A DNA stretch of 64,000 nucleotides from Eutreptiella sp. 'Long Island Sound 2002'. Its lineage: Eukaryota > Euglenozoa > Euglenophyceae > Eutreptiales > Eutreptiaceae. The notes beneath the pieces are model-generated. The model did no database searches. It was not told where the DNA came from and saw nothing but the letters and a program-made list of their open reading frames with translations. The position numbers and the translations under genes were made by a program. The stretch lies in contig OZ038397.1 of NCBI GenBank assembly GCA_964036045.1, positions 22,536,032 to 22,600,031 of the forward strand. Reading direction: 5' to 3'. Position 1 is the stretch's first letter. Each line of letters opens with the position of its first letter. This document shows, in pieces, positions 46,786 through 57,800 of this stretch.

Positions 46786-46936
46786 AAATGGGGACTTCTG
46801 CACCCGGGCCACAATGCCAAATTGGTTGTGCACAACGGTCGTGCACCTTCGTGCACCGGGTGCACAGTGCCATATTGGTAGTGCACAATGGTCGTGCACC
46901 ATTGTGCACTGGATGAACGATGCCATATTGGTGGTG
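46786..46936 (+). repeat. 53-bp GTGCAC array, terminal forward units
   Basis: Two to three units return to forward orientation and end at TGGTGGTGGGGACTCC. Confidence 0.9.
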
Positions 46937-48159
46937 GGGACTCCAAACTTGCAGCTGTGGCAGACTGAGCACTCAAACATGGTATCTGGCAAGGCCACCT
47001 GTGGGGGTCGAGGCCCTGGACTGGCGGCCGGCGGCAGGCCGCTATGTCATGGGAATCAGCAAATGGATTGGTGTCGAGCTTGGTTGGTTGGTTGGTTGGT
47101 TGCGCATAATTCATGGGGGGAAGGGGGCAGTGAGGTATGCGTTCTTCGGCGCCCCTGCCCTTTGTCCGCGGGCGGCAAGGGACGCACGACCTCCTGCAGT
47201 CCGCAACCGGTTGGTTTGCGGGGTGGTCCATACCTTTGCTGCAGCTCCGTTTTGTCAGAGGACGCCGAGCGCGTCTGCGGCCCCCGGCCCCAGGGCTCAG
47301 AGGTCTGTTCCCCAAACCGCGACGGGCAGGATATGCGGCCTCCCTGGGACAGCGCAGAAGGACATCGGCCTACGTTTTGCCCGTTGGGTGTTCCCAAAGG
47401 AACTGGCAGCAGCGGGCGCCCGCCCGCTATGTGGCCCCGTAGAACGACAAACTGCAAGATCCATCGCATCCGGGCGCTCGAATACCACATTCAGCAGCAG
47501 CTCGGCTCCAAGGAAACTGTTTTCCGGCGGGTCGCCCGACATGGGGCCCGCAGTGCGTTGGGGCTGTTTGCCTCAAGGGGAAGAGGGTTTCACCCCCCCC
47601 CCCCCTCTGTCCAAGCTGCGGAAAAGTCTCACATTAATACTCCTACGCCGACTGTAGCTTAGACAAGGCCGTGGCTTGCACGCAGCACATGGAACTCAGA
47701 ACTGTTGCGCTGGTGCAAGCAAAGATATGCCCAGGGTCCCTCAAATGAACATTTGTGGGCAGCATTGGACAAACAGGAACAACTCAAATGTCCCTCAGCC
47801 CACAACCGTGACATCCTGACCTCAACCCCTTGTGAGAAACAAACGCAGACGCTCGTTTTTGGTTCGTGTTTTATGCATTTTTCATTTTCATTTTTCAGGG
47901 TGGCAGGGACGCGGTGGCCTAAGGTGTTAGCATACAACAACGCAGGACTGCACTCGACCTCCTCACCAATGTCATGGTGGTTCTAACTGTCCACACCCCC
48001 TGCCCGGGGGGGGGGGGGGGCGTTGAGCACAAAGAGACCTTCTCGGCACGGCCCGCACCAAAGAGGGTGCCCCACAGGGTGCCCAAGCCTGTGAAGCATT
48101 TGTTTCGACACATTTCGCGGTTTGAAGCTGATGGGTTGCTCATTCCCATAAGGTGCCCC
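46937..48159. other. No confident gene
   Basis: GC-rich 46.95-47.6 kb keeps a + frame open for about 245 codons (for example GRICGLPGTAQKDIGLRFAR), but an overlapping minus frame is also open and neither shows a domain. It contains (TTGG)n at 47,080-47,102 and a C-run at 47,588. A G-run is at 48,006-48,020. No RNA gene seen. Confidence 0.4.
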
Positions 48160-48420
48160 TTAGTTGGAGTCCTCCTCCTTGTTCTCTTCACCCTCCTCCT
48201 CAGCAGAAGTAAGGGATGTGCCCGATGTGGATGACGAGTCCGATGATTCTGAATCCGAGTCCCGGCGCCTGGTTGCCTTTGGCTGGCCGAAAATCTCGTG
48301 CGGGAAATGATCACAACTCCACACCATTCATCGCCAGGGGTGACGGTCTCCAGGTGTGCCTCCCCTTGCCGAAGGAGGTGGGTGATCGCAAATTTTCGAT
48401 CCCACTGCCCTCCTAGAAGC
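48160..48420 (-). CDS. Short acidic Ser/Glu-rich C-terminus, frame-shifted
   Basis: Minus strand: QWDRKFAITHLLRQGEAHLE and TPGDEWCGVVI in one frame (about 48,412-48,315), then, after a one-base shift, HFPHEIFGQPKATRRRDSDS followed by a Ser/Asp/Glu tail ending KEEDSN and TAA at 48,162-48,160. The tail alone is open from ATG at 48,327. The first part is protein-like but unassigned. Probably a decayed element protein. Confidence 0.35.
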
Positions 48421-49790
48421 TCTACTTATGCTTGTGTGGTGTTTGCAGCCCGCAGTGCCTAAATGAAAAAATGGTGCGTTCATAAAAACAACGTGCACCA
48501 AACTGTGCGCACCGCGCATTGCACCGCACCACACGTTCGTTTCTCTCCTTGTCTTAGCTGGTTGCAGCAAAATTGGTATTGAATTAAATGAGGTCCCAAA
48601 CCAATACGGCCCCTTCGCCCGCTGTAGCGTGGACAAGACTGTGGCTTGGCCATAAATCGAATATGGTCGTCACCCTCCGAATTCACTCTGGCATTCTCAG
48701 CAGTACGACAGCTGTTCAAGCGGTCCAGCAAGGCGCTGTTTGGCGCCGACACACATTGTTCCAAGCGTTCGAAAGGCGCCTCTGGCGCCCCCACCGATTG
48801 GGTTTCAGGTCGGGACTGTGCCTTTTAGGCCACGTCAGGATTACTCTTGATTTCCCTTCTACCCTTCCGCCTGCGCGGCTCACCTCCGTGTCCCACCCCA
48901 AAATGTTCAGACAAGACAAGACCGTAGCTTGGCCAAAGGGTGGGGGGGGGGGAGGGTAGGGGGGAGGTTGCATGTTCAAGGGTGGATCGGTGGCCCGTCC
49001 CACTTGCATCTGAGGCGACGGACAAATTGAAGCCAGAATGTTGAGGGCTCATGGCAGTGCCTTGCTATTGGTCTATCGGTCTTGCTATAGTGCCTGGATA
49101 ACCCACATGACATGCATTGCTGTCATCTAGCGCGACCACTACATGTCCTTTGTCGATGTCTAGATCCTGAAGCACATGTGCAAGGGGTAATGATGCGGAA
49201 GGAGCCAGAGGACGACACCTTCCGACAGACGTCAATCTCCCTCTTGAGGGAGCATCCCGTCCATTGTTTATTCTTCTCATCGTACACTTCGATTCCACGA
49301 TCACGGAGTTCAAATAAGGAATCTGCATCAATCCAGGTCATCCGCCTGCAAGCCAACAATGAGCAAGGAGCACTGTGGAGACTTCCAGGGGCAGTACATC
49401 ATGTGGCCAGCAGGTCGGTCACAGGCCGCGGCAGCGGCTAATAGAACCAGAGTACCAGGAATTTTGAACTTTGAATTTCGTCACTTTTTCACAAGTTCTA
49501 ATCTTTCTCTTTAATTTTGATTTCCAATTTGGTTCCTTTTACAAAAAATCTGATCTTGATTTTCATTTTTCCAATTTTTGAACGTTATGCCTAATGTTTC
49601 CACTCAGGCCAATGTTAAACGTTTTTTATCTCTTTTGGTGGTTTTTCTCCCCGAGCATGTGAGGTGTGGCAGCCAGACGCTGTAGCAGGGGGACTGGCGA
49701 CCCTCAAATACGTCCGCAACCGACCTACCAACCAATTCCAGCCCACCCCACCCCTCTCTACCCCCCTCTGACCCAACCCACACCGCAACG
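48421..49790. other. No recognisable gene
   Basis: Mixed DNA with a G-run near 48,938-48,966 and AT-rich 49,450-49,620. Overlapping short frames on both strands at 49.1-49.4 kb show no domain. Confidence 0.4.
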
Positions 49791-49794
49791 CAGT

Positions 49795-50035
49795 GCACCC
49801 CACCATACCCCACACCACACCACACCACACCACACCGCGCCCAAACCTCCCACCACACGACAATGTACCCCATCCCACCACCCCACCCAACACGACCAAC
49901 CCATCTTCCTCAGGTCACACGACATGCCATCCCATCCCAGCACCCCACCAACCCCACACTGCACCCCCACTGCACCCCACCTTTCCACACCACACCACAC
50001 CACACCACACCACACCACACCACACCCTGAGTACT
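49795..50035. repeat. (CCACA)n pentanucleotide tracts
   Basis: CACACCACACCACACC runs at 49,810-49,842 and 49,988-50,028 in a C/A-rich stretch. Frames through it on both strands are low-complexity. Confidence 0.95.
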
Positions 50036-51285
50036 CCCCAGCTCTACCCATGGGCTGGGTACCGGGTGCGAAGCCCCGGCATGACAGGGCCGGGGCACCG
50101 CCCTTTGGGCACGCCCTAGTGCCAAACACCAACCCCGGGGATCCCAGGGCCCCCTAGTACCGGCCGCCTAGGCTTCGGGAACGGCCAGTGACCCCTAGCG
50201 AGGACGGCTAGCACAGCCTCCCCTCCTCTCACACACGCCACACACAGGGCCCACCACTGCGCCCCAGCACGCCCCCCCCCACACTTGTGCTACTGCGCCC
50301 CCCACCGCCGCCCGTGTGTGTCCCCCCTCCTGTGCTCACCCACGCCCACTGCCCCGCAAGAGGAACGGCCGGCTGCATGGAGGCCCCCCGAGGTGGGGCT
50401 TCGCCAACGACGTCGCAGCCAGGTTTGCCAGGGGGTAGAAGGATAGGGGGCCGAGGGGAAGCAGGTTATGGGGAGAGTGTGGGGACCTACAGGGCAAGAG
50501 GGAATGGTGGGACAGCCTAGTAGGACCCGTGCCCCCCACCCATCCACCCCCTGGGCACCTGAACTTGTGGGTGGTGCCCTATGCCGGGCGGAACCCTGCA
50601 AGTCTTGTGGGCGATGCCCTATGCGGAGGAGAGACCTCCAAATATGGGACGGGGACCCGAGATGCCCACGGAATGGGCGGCGCGGCTCCGCCAGTGGGGC
50701 GGTTCGGAGCGGTGTCGCCCTTGCCGTCCCGGAGTATTACACCAAAAGTATGGGGACCACGCAGGATGGGATGGGTGCCGGTCCCGCCCCGGACTGAGCT
50801 GGAGTGGATGGTCTTGAATTGTCTTGGAATTGAATTGATTGTACCGCCCCCTGCGGGCACCCGTCCATGGGACACCCCGGTACTTGGTAATTTGCTCATA
50901 CCATTATGGGTAAGGTATAAGGCCCCCCGGCCACCACCCGGGTGCCCACAACACAAAGGGCATTCGGGAGGGGTAACCGTCCCCGGTCCCCCAACGGCAA
51001 CCCCAAGGACCACCGGAAGGGGCATGTCTGCGGGGTAACAAATGGTGTTGCGTAATAACCCATACACATACTGCCATACTGCCGTAAATCATGGTTAAAG
51101 GGTAAAGGGCCTCACCCAGGTCCTGTTAAGTGCACCCCACCCCAAAAGCCAGACTCAACCGGCCGCGAAGCTTGCCCAAGGGGGCCCTAGGTTCTGTAGC
51201 TGTTCGGCAGTTAAGCCCCTAAAGAACCAAGGGTTTTGGTTAAAGGGACTCGCACCCGCAACACGTTGGATCGGGTGTCGAGGAC
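50036..51285. other. GC-rich DNA, no confident gene
   Basis: A + frame 50,529-51,038 (Pro/Gly-rich) is open but without a domain; antisense frames are equally open. It may be 5' sequence of the retroelement that starts near 51.3 kb. Confidence 0.35.
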
Positions 51286-52403
51286 TTGCTACTATTACCC
51301 CGGGTTGTTTTGAAACCATATCCCCAACTCAAGGGGCTATTAAAAACTGTGGTTGTTTATGATTTTCGTTTTCGGGGCCGCAGAGGGCCGCGGCCCCCGC
51401 CGGTCCACCCCGGACCCAGGCCCCAACCACCACGAGAGGAGGTGCCGGTGACGTTCCCCAAGCCTGGACCCGGTGCAGCGCATGCACTACGACCCCTAGG
51501 GGCCCAGTGGGCGGCCAAAGTGGGAGCCCAAGACAGCCCCACACCTCCCACCGCCCCACCAAGAAGACCCCCGGCCAAACCCCAAGTGGCCCAAGCGCAT
51601 GCCATGCGGGCCGAAGCCCAAGCTGAAGCCGCAAGGGCTAACCGTGCAGTGCACGCAAGGAGGACAACCCAGTGCCCCTATGAGCCGGAGCCCCATAGCG
51701 GGAACACAAACCACCCGCAACCTAGTGGCCCCCGGCCGGCAAGGACCGGGATCCCCGCCGGGCAAGCGCGGAGCCCAAGTGCAAGCTGCCCCGAAGCACT
51801 ATGCCGCGGGAGCCACACAAATCACTCTCAGCCTCGCGGGGCGAGCCACGCATACTAGCCCCATGGCCTCGAAGTCAGCCGTGCCGCCGTGCGGAGGCAC
51901 ACACTGCCTTGCACATCCGGCGCTTGCCCATCGGGTGGACTCGTCAAGACCTCGCCGACCGCTTCATGTGGTTGGGCGGAGCAACGGGGGTGGCAAAGGT
52001 CGCCTCGGGGGGTGAGGTACATTGGTTATCTCACCTTCCAGTCCCACCACTAGGCGGTGGCTGGGTGTGCAGGCGTCAACGCGGCCCTGGGAACGGTCCC
52101 ACCGCCACAAGGCCATCGGCTTGCGGAGGTGGACTGCGTCCACTGGGAGGGTGTCTGCTAGGCCATGGTATAAGGCCATAATGGTGCCCCAGTGCGGGGG
52201 CAGCGGAGGCAGGAGGCAGAACAAACCCTGCGCCCACGGACGGAAGGCCCCGCCCTCACGAAGGACACAGTATGCCGCCTTATAGCGGAGGTCATTGCGC
52301 AGCAGCAGCTTGAGGTGACTGCAGGGCAGCAACTAGGTGCCAAAGGGCAGGGAGCGTTGAGCGGTGCAGCCCCGCTACCATCGGCTAAAGACCCCAATGA
52401 CAA
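51286..52403 (+). pseudogene. Retroelement ORF1-like fragment with a broken RRM-like domain
   Basis: Pro/Ala-rich sequence is followed by LHIRRLPIGWTRQDLADRF (from 51,909), which looks like the first strand and helix of an RRM. In a second frame come GYLTFQSHH (52,024) and, past an in-frame TAG at 52,051, AVAGCAGVNAALGTVPPPQG and HRLAEVD, resembling RNP1 and the rest of an RRM. Thus a frameshift near 52,005 and one stop disrupt it. LTKDTVCRLIAEVIAQQQLE leads to KDPNDNP at the transposon boundary. RRMs occur in ORF1 proteins of many LINEs, which fits the LINE-like sequence that resumes at 59,351. Confidence 0.5.
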
Positions 52404-52437
52404 CCCTTGGTACGCGTTTGAAACCCAATGTTGTTCC
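52404..52437 (+). repeat. Left terminal inverted repeat
   Basis: Begins CCCTTGGTACGCGTTTG and ends CCAATGTTGTTCC; differs from the right TIR only at A52412 (G there). A subterminal hairpin follows (52,437-52,497, GGGAACAATTCCCGCCGGAAC). Confidence 0.85.
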
Positions 52438-52911
52438 CGACCAGAATGTTCCCAATGGGAACAATTCCCGCCGGAACAATTTCTTTGGGAACACCATTGG
52501 AACAAGTGTCGCAAGCCAGATAACCAGATCCATCACCATGAGTTTCCAAGTTCGTAAATGATGTTTTTTGTCTCTTTCTTGCATGTGTAACGCGTCCAAG
52601 GCTTGTCTTTCCCATCGGGGCCATGTTGACATATTGTGGGCCGTTGGTGCCACCTTCCACTAGGTGTACACATTTCGAACTTTTCGTATCCATTTGCAAG
52701 CTTGCTGTTCCTTGTAGTTCAGACGCAGCGTTGTATGACTTTTCAACGTTGGCGTCCCCGTTCTCCCGTTTGATTTGTGCATTGTGGCCATGCCTAGGGT
52801 CCCATTTTGGTATTTGTTCCTTGCCTGAATGCTCGGTGGGTCTACGGGCATCTTCCCCTAGAGGTATGGATTGCCAAATTTCGCTTCGTAGTTCATTGTT
52901 GTAGCTTCATC

Positions 52912-54790
52912 ATGCCTAGATCACAAACCCGCGTTGCGCAACTAACCACCCACCTCGTCCATTTGGCTAGTGTTGTTAGCCTCCGGGACGGGGATCTTGT
53001 TGGGGAGCTCATAGCGGATGGGCCATCTCCTCTCCACACGCCCGCCGCCAATTTGCGGTGGCCGTGCGCTTGGCCGAACCAAGCTGTGTACGAGAGATAC
53101 AGCAGGGGGCAATCGCCAAGTACGCCTCCGAGGTCCTCCCCCCGGATGAGTGTTGCGAGCTCATCCTCAACGTGCGTGCGCCCAAATCCGCTTGGCGCAC
53201 GCTCTCGGAAGTGTACACCCTCCGAGGGCTGAAGTACACCGCGACCACGGGCCTTCCATTCGCCCGTCCGATTTGCCCTGAGAGGGCTTTCCAGCAGCGC
53301 TGGCAAGATCTACTGGCCCCCTTGGAGCTGGCCCCCGCGGTGAGCACTTCGGATCCCAAGGCCACGGGCATCAGTTGGCCGTGGGCATCATGGCTGCGCT
53401 ACATTGCTAGCCAACCCCCGTTGTGCCGCATGATCGATTGGTCGTTCCCCCTGACTTTCATTGTCAGGGGGGATGGCTACCCCTGCGCAGGCGGGGAGTG
53501 GTCCCAATTGGCGGTGTCCATCGCCAACATGGGCCTTTGGGGACGAATTCCCGCCTGCGTGTGGGTCATCGGCCTCGCAATCTGCGGGGACAAAGCGATG
53601 GCGACCCTAGCAACCCTTTGGGAAGACAATATTAAGGTGTGCCGCGCACACACCGTGTTGTTCCGGCGATGTTCCGATAACTCGTTCCGGCGACGTTCCG
53701 GCGACGTTCAAGTGTTTCGTTGGAACCGCCACCGGAACAATCTGGTTCCAACAAAATTGATGTTTTTTTCTTAGGCCATCCAGGAGGTCGTGGACACCCA
53801 CCGGGTGGTCTTCAATTCCCATGAGGAAGCGGCCGATGCCTGGCTCGGTGGTGATTCCCCGTGGGTGCGCCGCATTATCAGGATCACACCGGCCCCACAA
53901 GTGGGGTCACTATACAACGAGGGGATTTGGGACTCCGACGCCGCTGTGTGGCGGGGCAAAGACGTGGTCCGGACCACCGAGTCGGACCACGCACAGCGGA
54001 CGTCCTTCTTGTTGGGAACACCATCGCTGAAGGCCGCAGGTTGTTCCGTGGAACCAGTGGTGGTCATTGCCCGGTGCCGCGTTGTCATGTGCATTCTGCA
54101 CTGTTGCATGGCGATGGGCCGGTTGCAAATGACCAACATTGAGCGGTTGGCGGCAGAACGGCTAGCCGGGGGCGATGAGGTGTCCCGTGCGGCGATTCAG
54201 GCGGTATTGCATGAGCATCGCATTGGGTGCCGCCTAGGCAAGGATTGTTCCCCGGATGGTGAGGAGACGCCGCGCCTGTTTGCGGCCTGGCCCGATGTTG
54301 CATTGTTGCTGTCGGTTGGGCCGGAGGAGCCCCTCTATAGGGCTGTGATGGGGATGGCGAAGCTTTTGAAGGACCTGTACCACACCTATCAAGTGGGTAC
54401 GTGTCCCCAATGCCGGGCAGCGGCAGCTGCCTTCCGGGAGCATTGTGCTCCTAGGTCCGCGTCCCATTACCTCCTGTTCCTGGAGGAGGATGCGGATCGG
54501 GTATTGGACGACATTTGGCCGTTCGGACTGGCAATGTTCTCCAATGACATTGTCGAAAGCCTTAACCGCTTCGTGAAGCAGGCTTTCAACGAACACAGTG
54601 CCCGGGGCGGTGGCCGGCAAACGGCTACTGGGACCGCCAGTTGCGGTCGCTCGCAGGCATCCATTGATTCGGACGCCGACGCCCTGCGGCAATTGTTGCA
54701 ATGGGTTTTCTTGTACTTTCACATTCATCTCCACCAACATGATGCTGTTCGACATGTGCCTTGTGTTCCCAGGGCTGCACTAGAGACCAC
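52912..54790 (+). CDS. Transposase-like protein of the nested transposon
   Basis: The first ATG is at 52,912 (MPRSQTRVAQLTTHLVHLA). A one-base frame change near 53,045 leads into QFAVAVRLAEPSCVREIQQG. The frame then runs to NIK at 53,636, a GT-AG intron (53,637-53,774) and AIQEVVDTHRVVF in phase. Features seen: RGDGYPCAGGEWSQL at about 53,467-53,512 and a cysteine-containing VIGLAICGDKAM segment; after the intron, GTCPQCRAAAAAFREHC, then FSNDIVESLNRFVKQAFNEH and ARGGG. A late E-x-x-N-x-x-x-K motif followed by R-G-G-G is shared by transposase-like proteins I remember from algae, with the Asp of GDG and the Glu of VES as candidate catalytic acids (inference). The frame stays open to 55,823, but the repeat-rich part beyond about 54.8 kb is better explained as intron of the next gene. 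Confidence 0.5.
53637..53774 (+). other. Intron carrying a GTTCCGGCGACGTTCC hairpin (hairpin intron 1)
   Basis: GT-AG intron AAG/GTGTGC ... TTTCTTAG/GCC, 138 bp. Positions 53,659-53,753 hold TGTTCCGGCGATGTTCC and CGTTCCGGCGACGTTCC on the left, and inverted GGAACCGCCACCGGAACAA on the right. Nearly the whole intron is the repeat. Confidence 0.75.
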
Positions 54791-54843
54791 CCCCTCTGCA
54801 CCACCCCCGTTCCTCAGCTCTCTTCTTTCTTCTGCTCCTATCC

Positions 54844-57800
54844 ATGGCCGCGCCCGTCAGCGCAGATATGATGCAAATGATGTTGGCGCTTCTGAAGGCC
54901 ACCAAGAATATTCAGGTTTGCAAATGGGGTCGGGCTTGGGTGCGGGTTTGGTTTCGGGTGCGGGTTTGGGCTTGGGTGGGGGTTTGGGCTTGGGTTTGGG
55001 CTTGGGCCTGGGTGTGGGTTTGGGCTTGGGTGTGGGTTTGGGCTTGGGTTTGGGCTGGGGGTTGGGTGTGGGTTCGGGTGCGGGTTTTGGTTTGGGCCTA
55101 GGTTTGGGTTTGGGTTTGGGTGTATGCTTTGGCGCGCTTTGCGCGCAGTGGAAATCAGTGCGTTGGGTTTGTGTGTCTTGTGTGTTGCCCTGCTCCCCCC
55201 GCTCCCCCCTGTGTCCCTTTCGCTCTTTGCTCTTTAGGAATTTGATGAATGTGGATGGGAAGGGGGAAACCCGAGAACCCCCCAGTCATTGTTTCTGCCC
55301 CATGCCCATAAAGGGGCTAGGATTCTTTGTTGTTGATGGGAAGGGGAAAACCCGAGAACCCCCAAGTCATTGTTCTTGCCCCATGCCCATAAAGGGGCTA
55401 GGATTCTTTGTTGTTGATGGGAAGGGGAAAACCCGAGAACCCCCAAGTCATTGTTCTTGCCGCATGCCTATAAAGGGGCTAGGATTCTTTGTTGTTGATG
55501 GGAAGGGGAAAACCCGAGAACCCCCAAGTCATTGTTCTTGCCCCATGCCCATAAAGGGGCTAGGATTCTTTGTTGTTGATGGGAAGGGGAAAACCCGAGA
55601 ACCCCCAAGTCATTGTTCTTGCCGCATGCCTATAAAGGGGCTAGGATTCTTTGTTGTTGATGGGAAGGGGAAAACCCGAGAACCCCCAAGTCATTGTTCT
55701 TGCCCCATGCCCATAAAGGGGCTAGGATTCTTTGTTGTTGATGGGAAGGGGAAAACCCGAGAACCCCCAAGTCATTGTTCTTGCCCCATGCCCATAAAGG
55801 GGCTAGGATTGTGCCATTTGTAGTGGATGCCCCCCCCCCCCCCCCCCGGGGCCGTAGTGCACGCAGTGCACCCTGTGCGCGCGCGGAACTGTGTCTATTT
55901 TCCACTGTTCCGGCGACGTTCCAACAACCTATTCTGGCGACGTTCTGGCGACGTTCCAGCGGCCACTGGAACGTCGCCAGAACGTGGCCGGAACGGGTTG
56001 TTGGAACGTCGCCGGAACAAGGTGTCTGGGTAGGGTTGGCCTCTCTCGCGCATCCTTGTCTGCAGGACGGGATGACCGAGACCGAGGCCCTGGGGGCAGC
56101 ACTGGCTGCACCACCCCCGCCAGCCCCACTGGGGGCACAGGGGGCCACGCGCTCCGAGCCACGCAGCAGCTCTGCGCTGGCTTCGCCAGCCCCTCCCCCA
56201 CCTCAGGGCGCTCCCAAGCATCCTCCGTGGGCAACCCCCGCTCACCAGCCACTGGAGCCGCCACGGCCTGCCCCACAAGGGGCCGCGCCAGTCACACCTC
56301 TCCAAGCGCATCGCCCCCAGTTGCCCGAGCCCTCGACTGGGAGCTCAATGAGTAAGGGGGGGGGGGGGGTTTGGGAGCAAGCCGTGGTTTTGGGGGAGCT
56401 GCAAGAGGCGAGGGGCAATGTTGAAAGCCTCCACCGCCGGGTGAAAAAATGGTCAGCGAAATTGGCGGAGTGCCGGCGGCGTGGGGACCTCACCGGGGGG
56501 GGGGGGGCACGCGAGCGAGAGGGTTTTCGAGGGGAACCGGCGGGTAAGGAAGGCGCAGAAGGCGGTGGAGGTGCTTGAAAGGGAGTTGCAGGGCATGGGT
56601 GGGGGGGTGCAGGTGAAACAGGAAAGGGGGGTCAACGACGATGAGATTGTGGAGCTGGCTGAGGTGGTGGTGGATGAGAAGGATGAAGAGCGGAGGGCTA
56701 ACCCGGGAGTTAAGAGAGAGGAAGAAGAGGGGGGGGGGGGGGGGGAGGGGGAGGGGGAGGGGGATGACGCCGGCGGAGTCTTGCGCATTACGGATTGAAT
56801 GCGCAACCGACTTGGCTCATCCTTGGCAGCAAAAGCTGCCAATTTTCCCTGGACAAGGGAGATGGTAGGCCCCAACCCCCCCCCCCCCCCCTGGACGCCT
56901 GTGTCCTACGAGCCCCCCACCCCACCATTTACACGCTCCGTTGGCTACTGCAGCGCTTCCTGCACAAGCAGCTGCACTGCAAGGAGCAGCGCGATTGCCG
57001 CTGGCGCCGGGAGGAGGGGTCCGCGCCGGGGGGGGTCCCGGTGTCCTGGGTGACCGGGCCGGGGACAGGGCGCACGACACCCCTCCCCAACGACTGGCTC
57101 CCTAGCAAGGCGCAGGGGGGCAAATTTCTAACCGCGGGCTCTGTCAGTGCGGGGAGTTGCCATTGGCACCTCATTTTTGAGCGTTGGGCCGACCACGGCC
57201 TTGGCGAGGTGAGGGCGACGCCCCGCAAGGACACCGTCCTCTTTCGGGCCAATTGGACCCGAATCCTCCGCGACGGCATCTATGTGGTCGAGGACGAAGG
57301 CAAATACCATGGCTTCGTTGTTGGCCAAACGCTGTCGCGGCCTGGTGCCCTACGCATCAAGTGTGAGGACGACGCGCAGCGGCACCAACAATCTGCCGTT
57401 CGGGCAGTGCTAGCGGAACGTGAGCGCACGCCGACCTCGCAATTGCGGCAAGCGTTGGCGGCGATCAAGGAGAACGTGGACACGCGCGCGCGGGTATGCC
57501 CCCCCCGCAAGCATGTCCACATGGCCAATAGGGCCCAAAAATGCACATGGTTGGCGTGCCGGTGCATTGTTCCGGCAACGTTCCAAACAGCTTGTTCTAG
57601 CAACGTTCCAATCGGTCACCAAAAAACGTTTGAAAAGTCTTTTGAACGTCGCCGGAACAGCTTATTGGAACGTCGCTGGAACACTCATCTTGGCTATCCT
57701 CCATGTAGGTGGAGGACATCCAGATCAACCCTTCGGACCCGCGCGCCGTTCGGGTGATCCTTCGTTGGCCAGGGAGCGATCCCCGGCCCATCTATTTGGG

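Noticed and set aside
42361-46916. Numerous His/Cys/Trp-rich proteins of 100-345 residues
   Set aside because: All are frames through the 53-bp GTGCAC array or its borders. They occur in several frames on both strands.
54925-55130. Interstitial telomere
   Set aside because: Units mix GGTTTG and GGCTTG irregularly and sit in an intron. No uniform telomere repeat.
53790-55823. 677-codon single protein
   Set aside because: Its last 350 codons run through G-rich and 81-bp repeats that fall inside a phase-consistent intron of the next gene.
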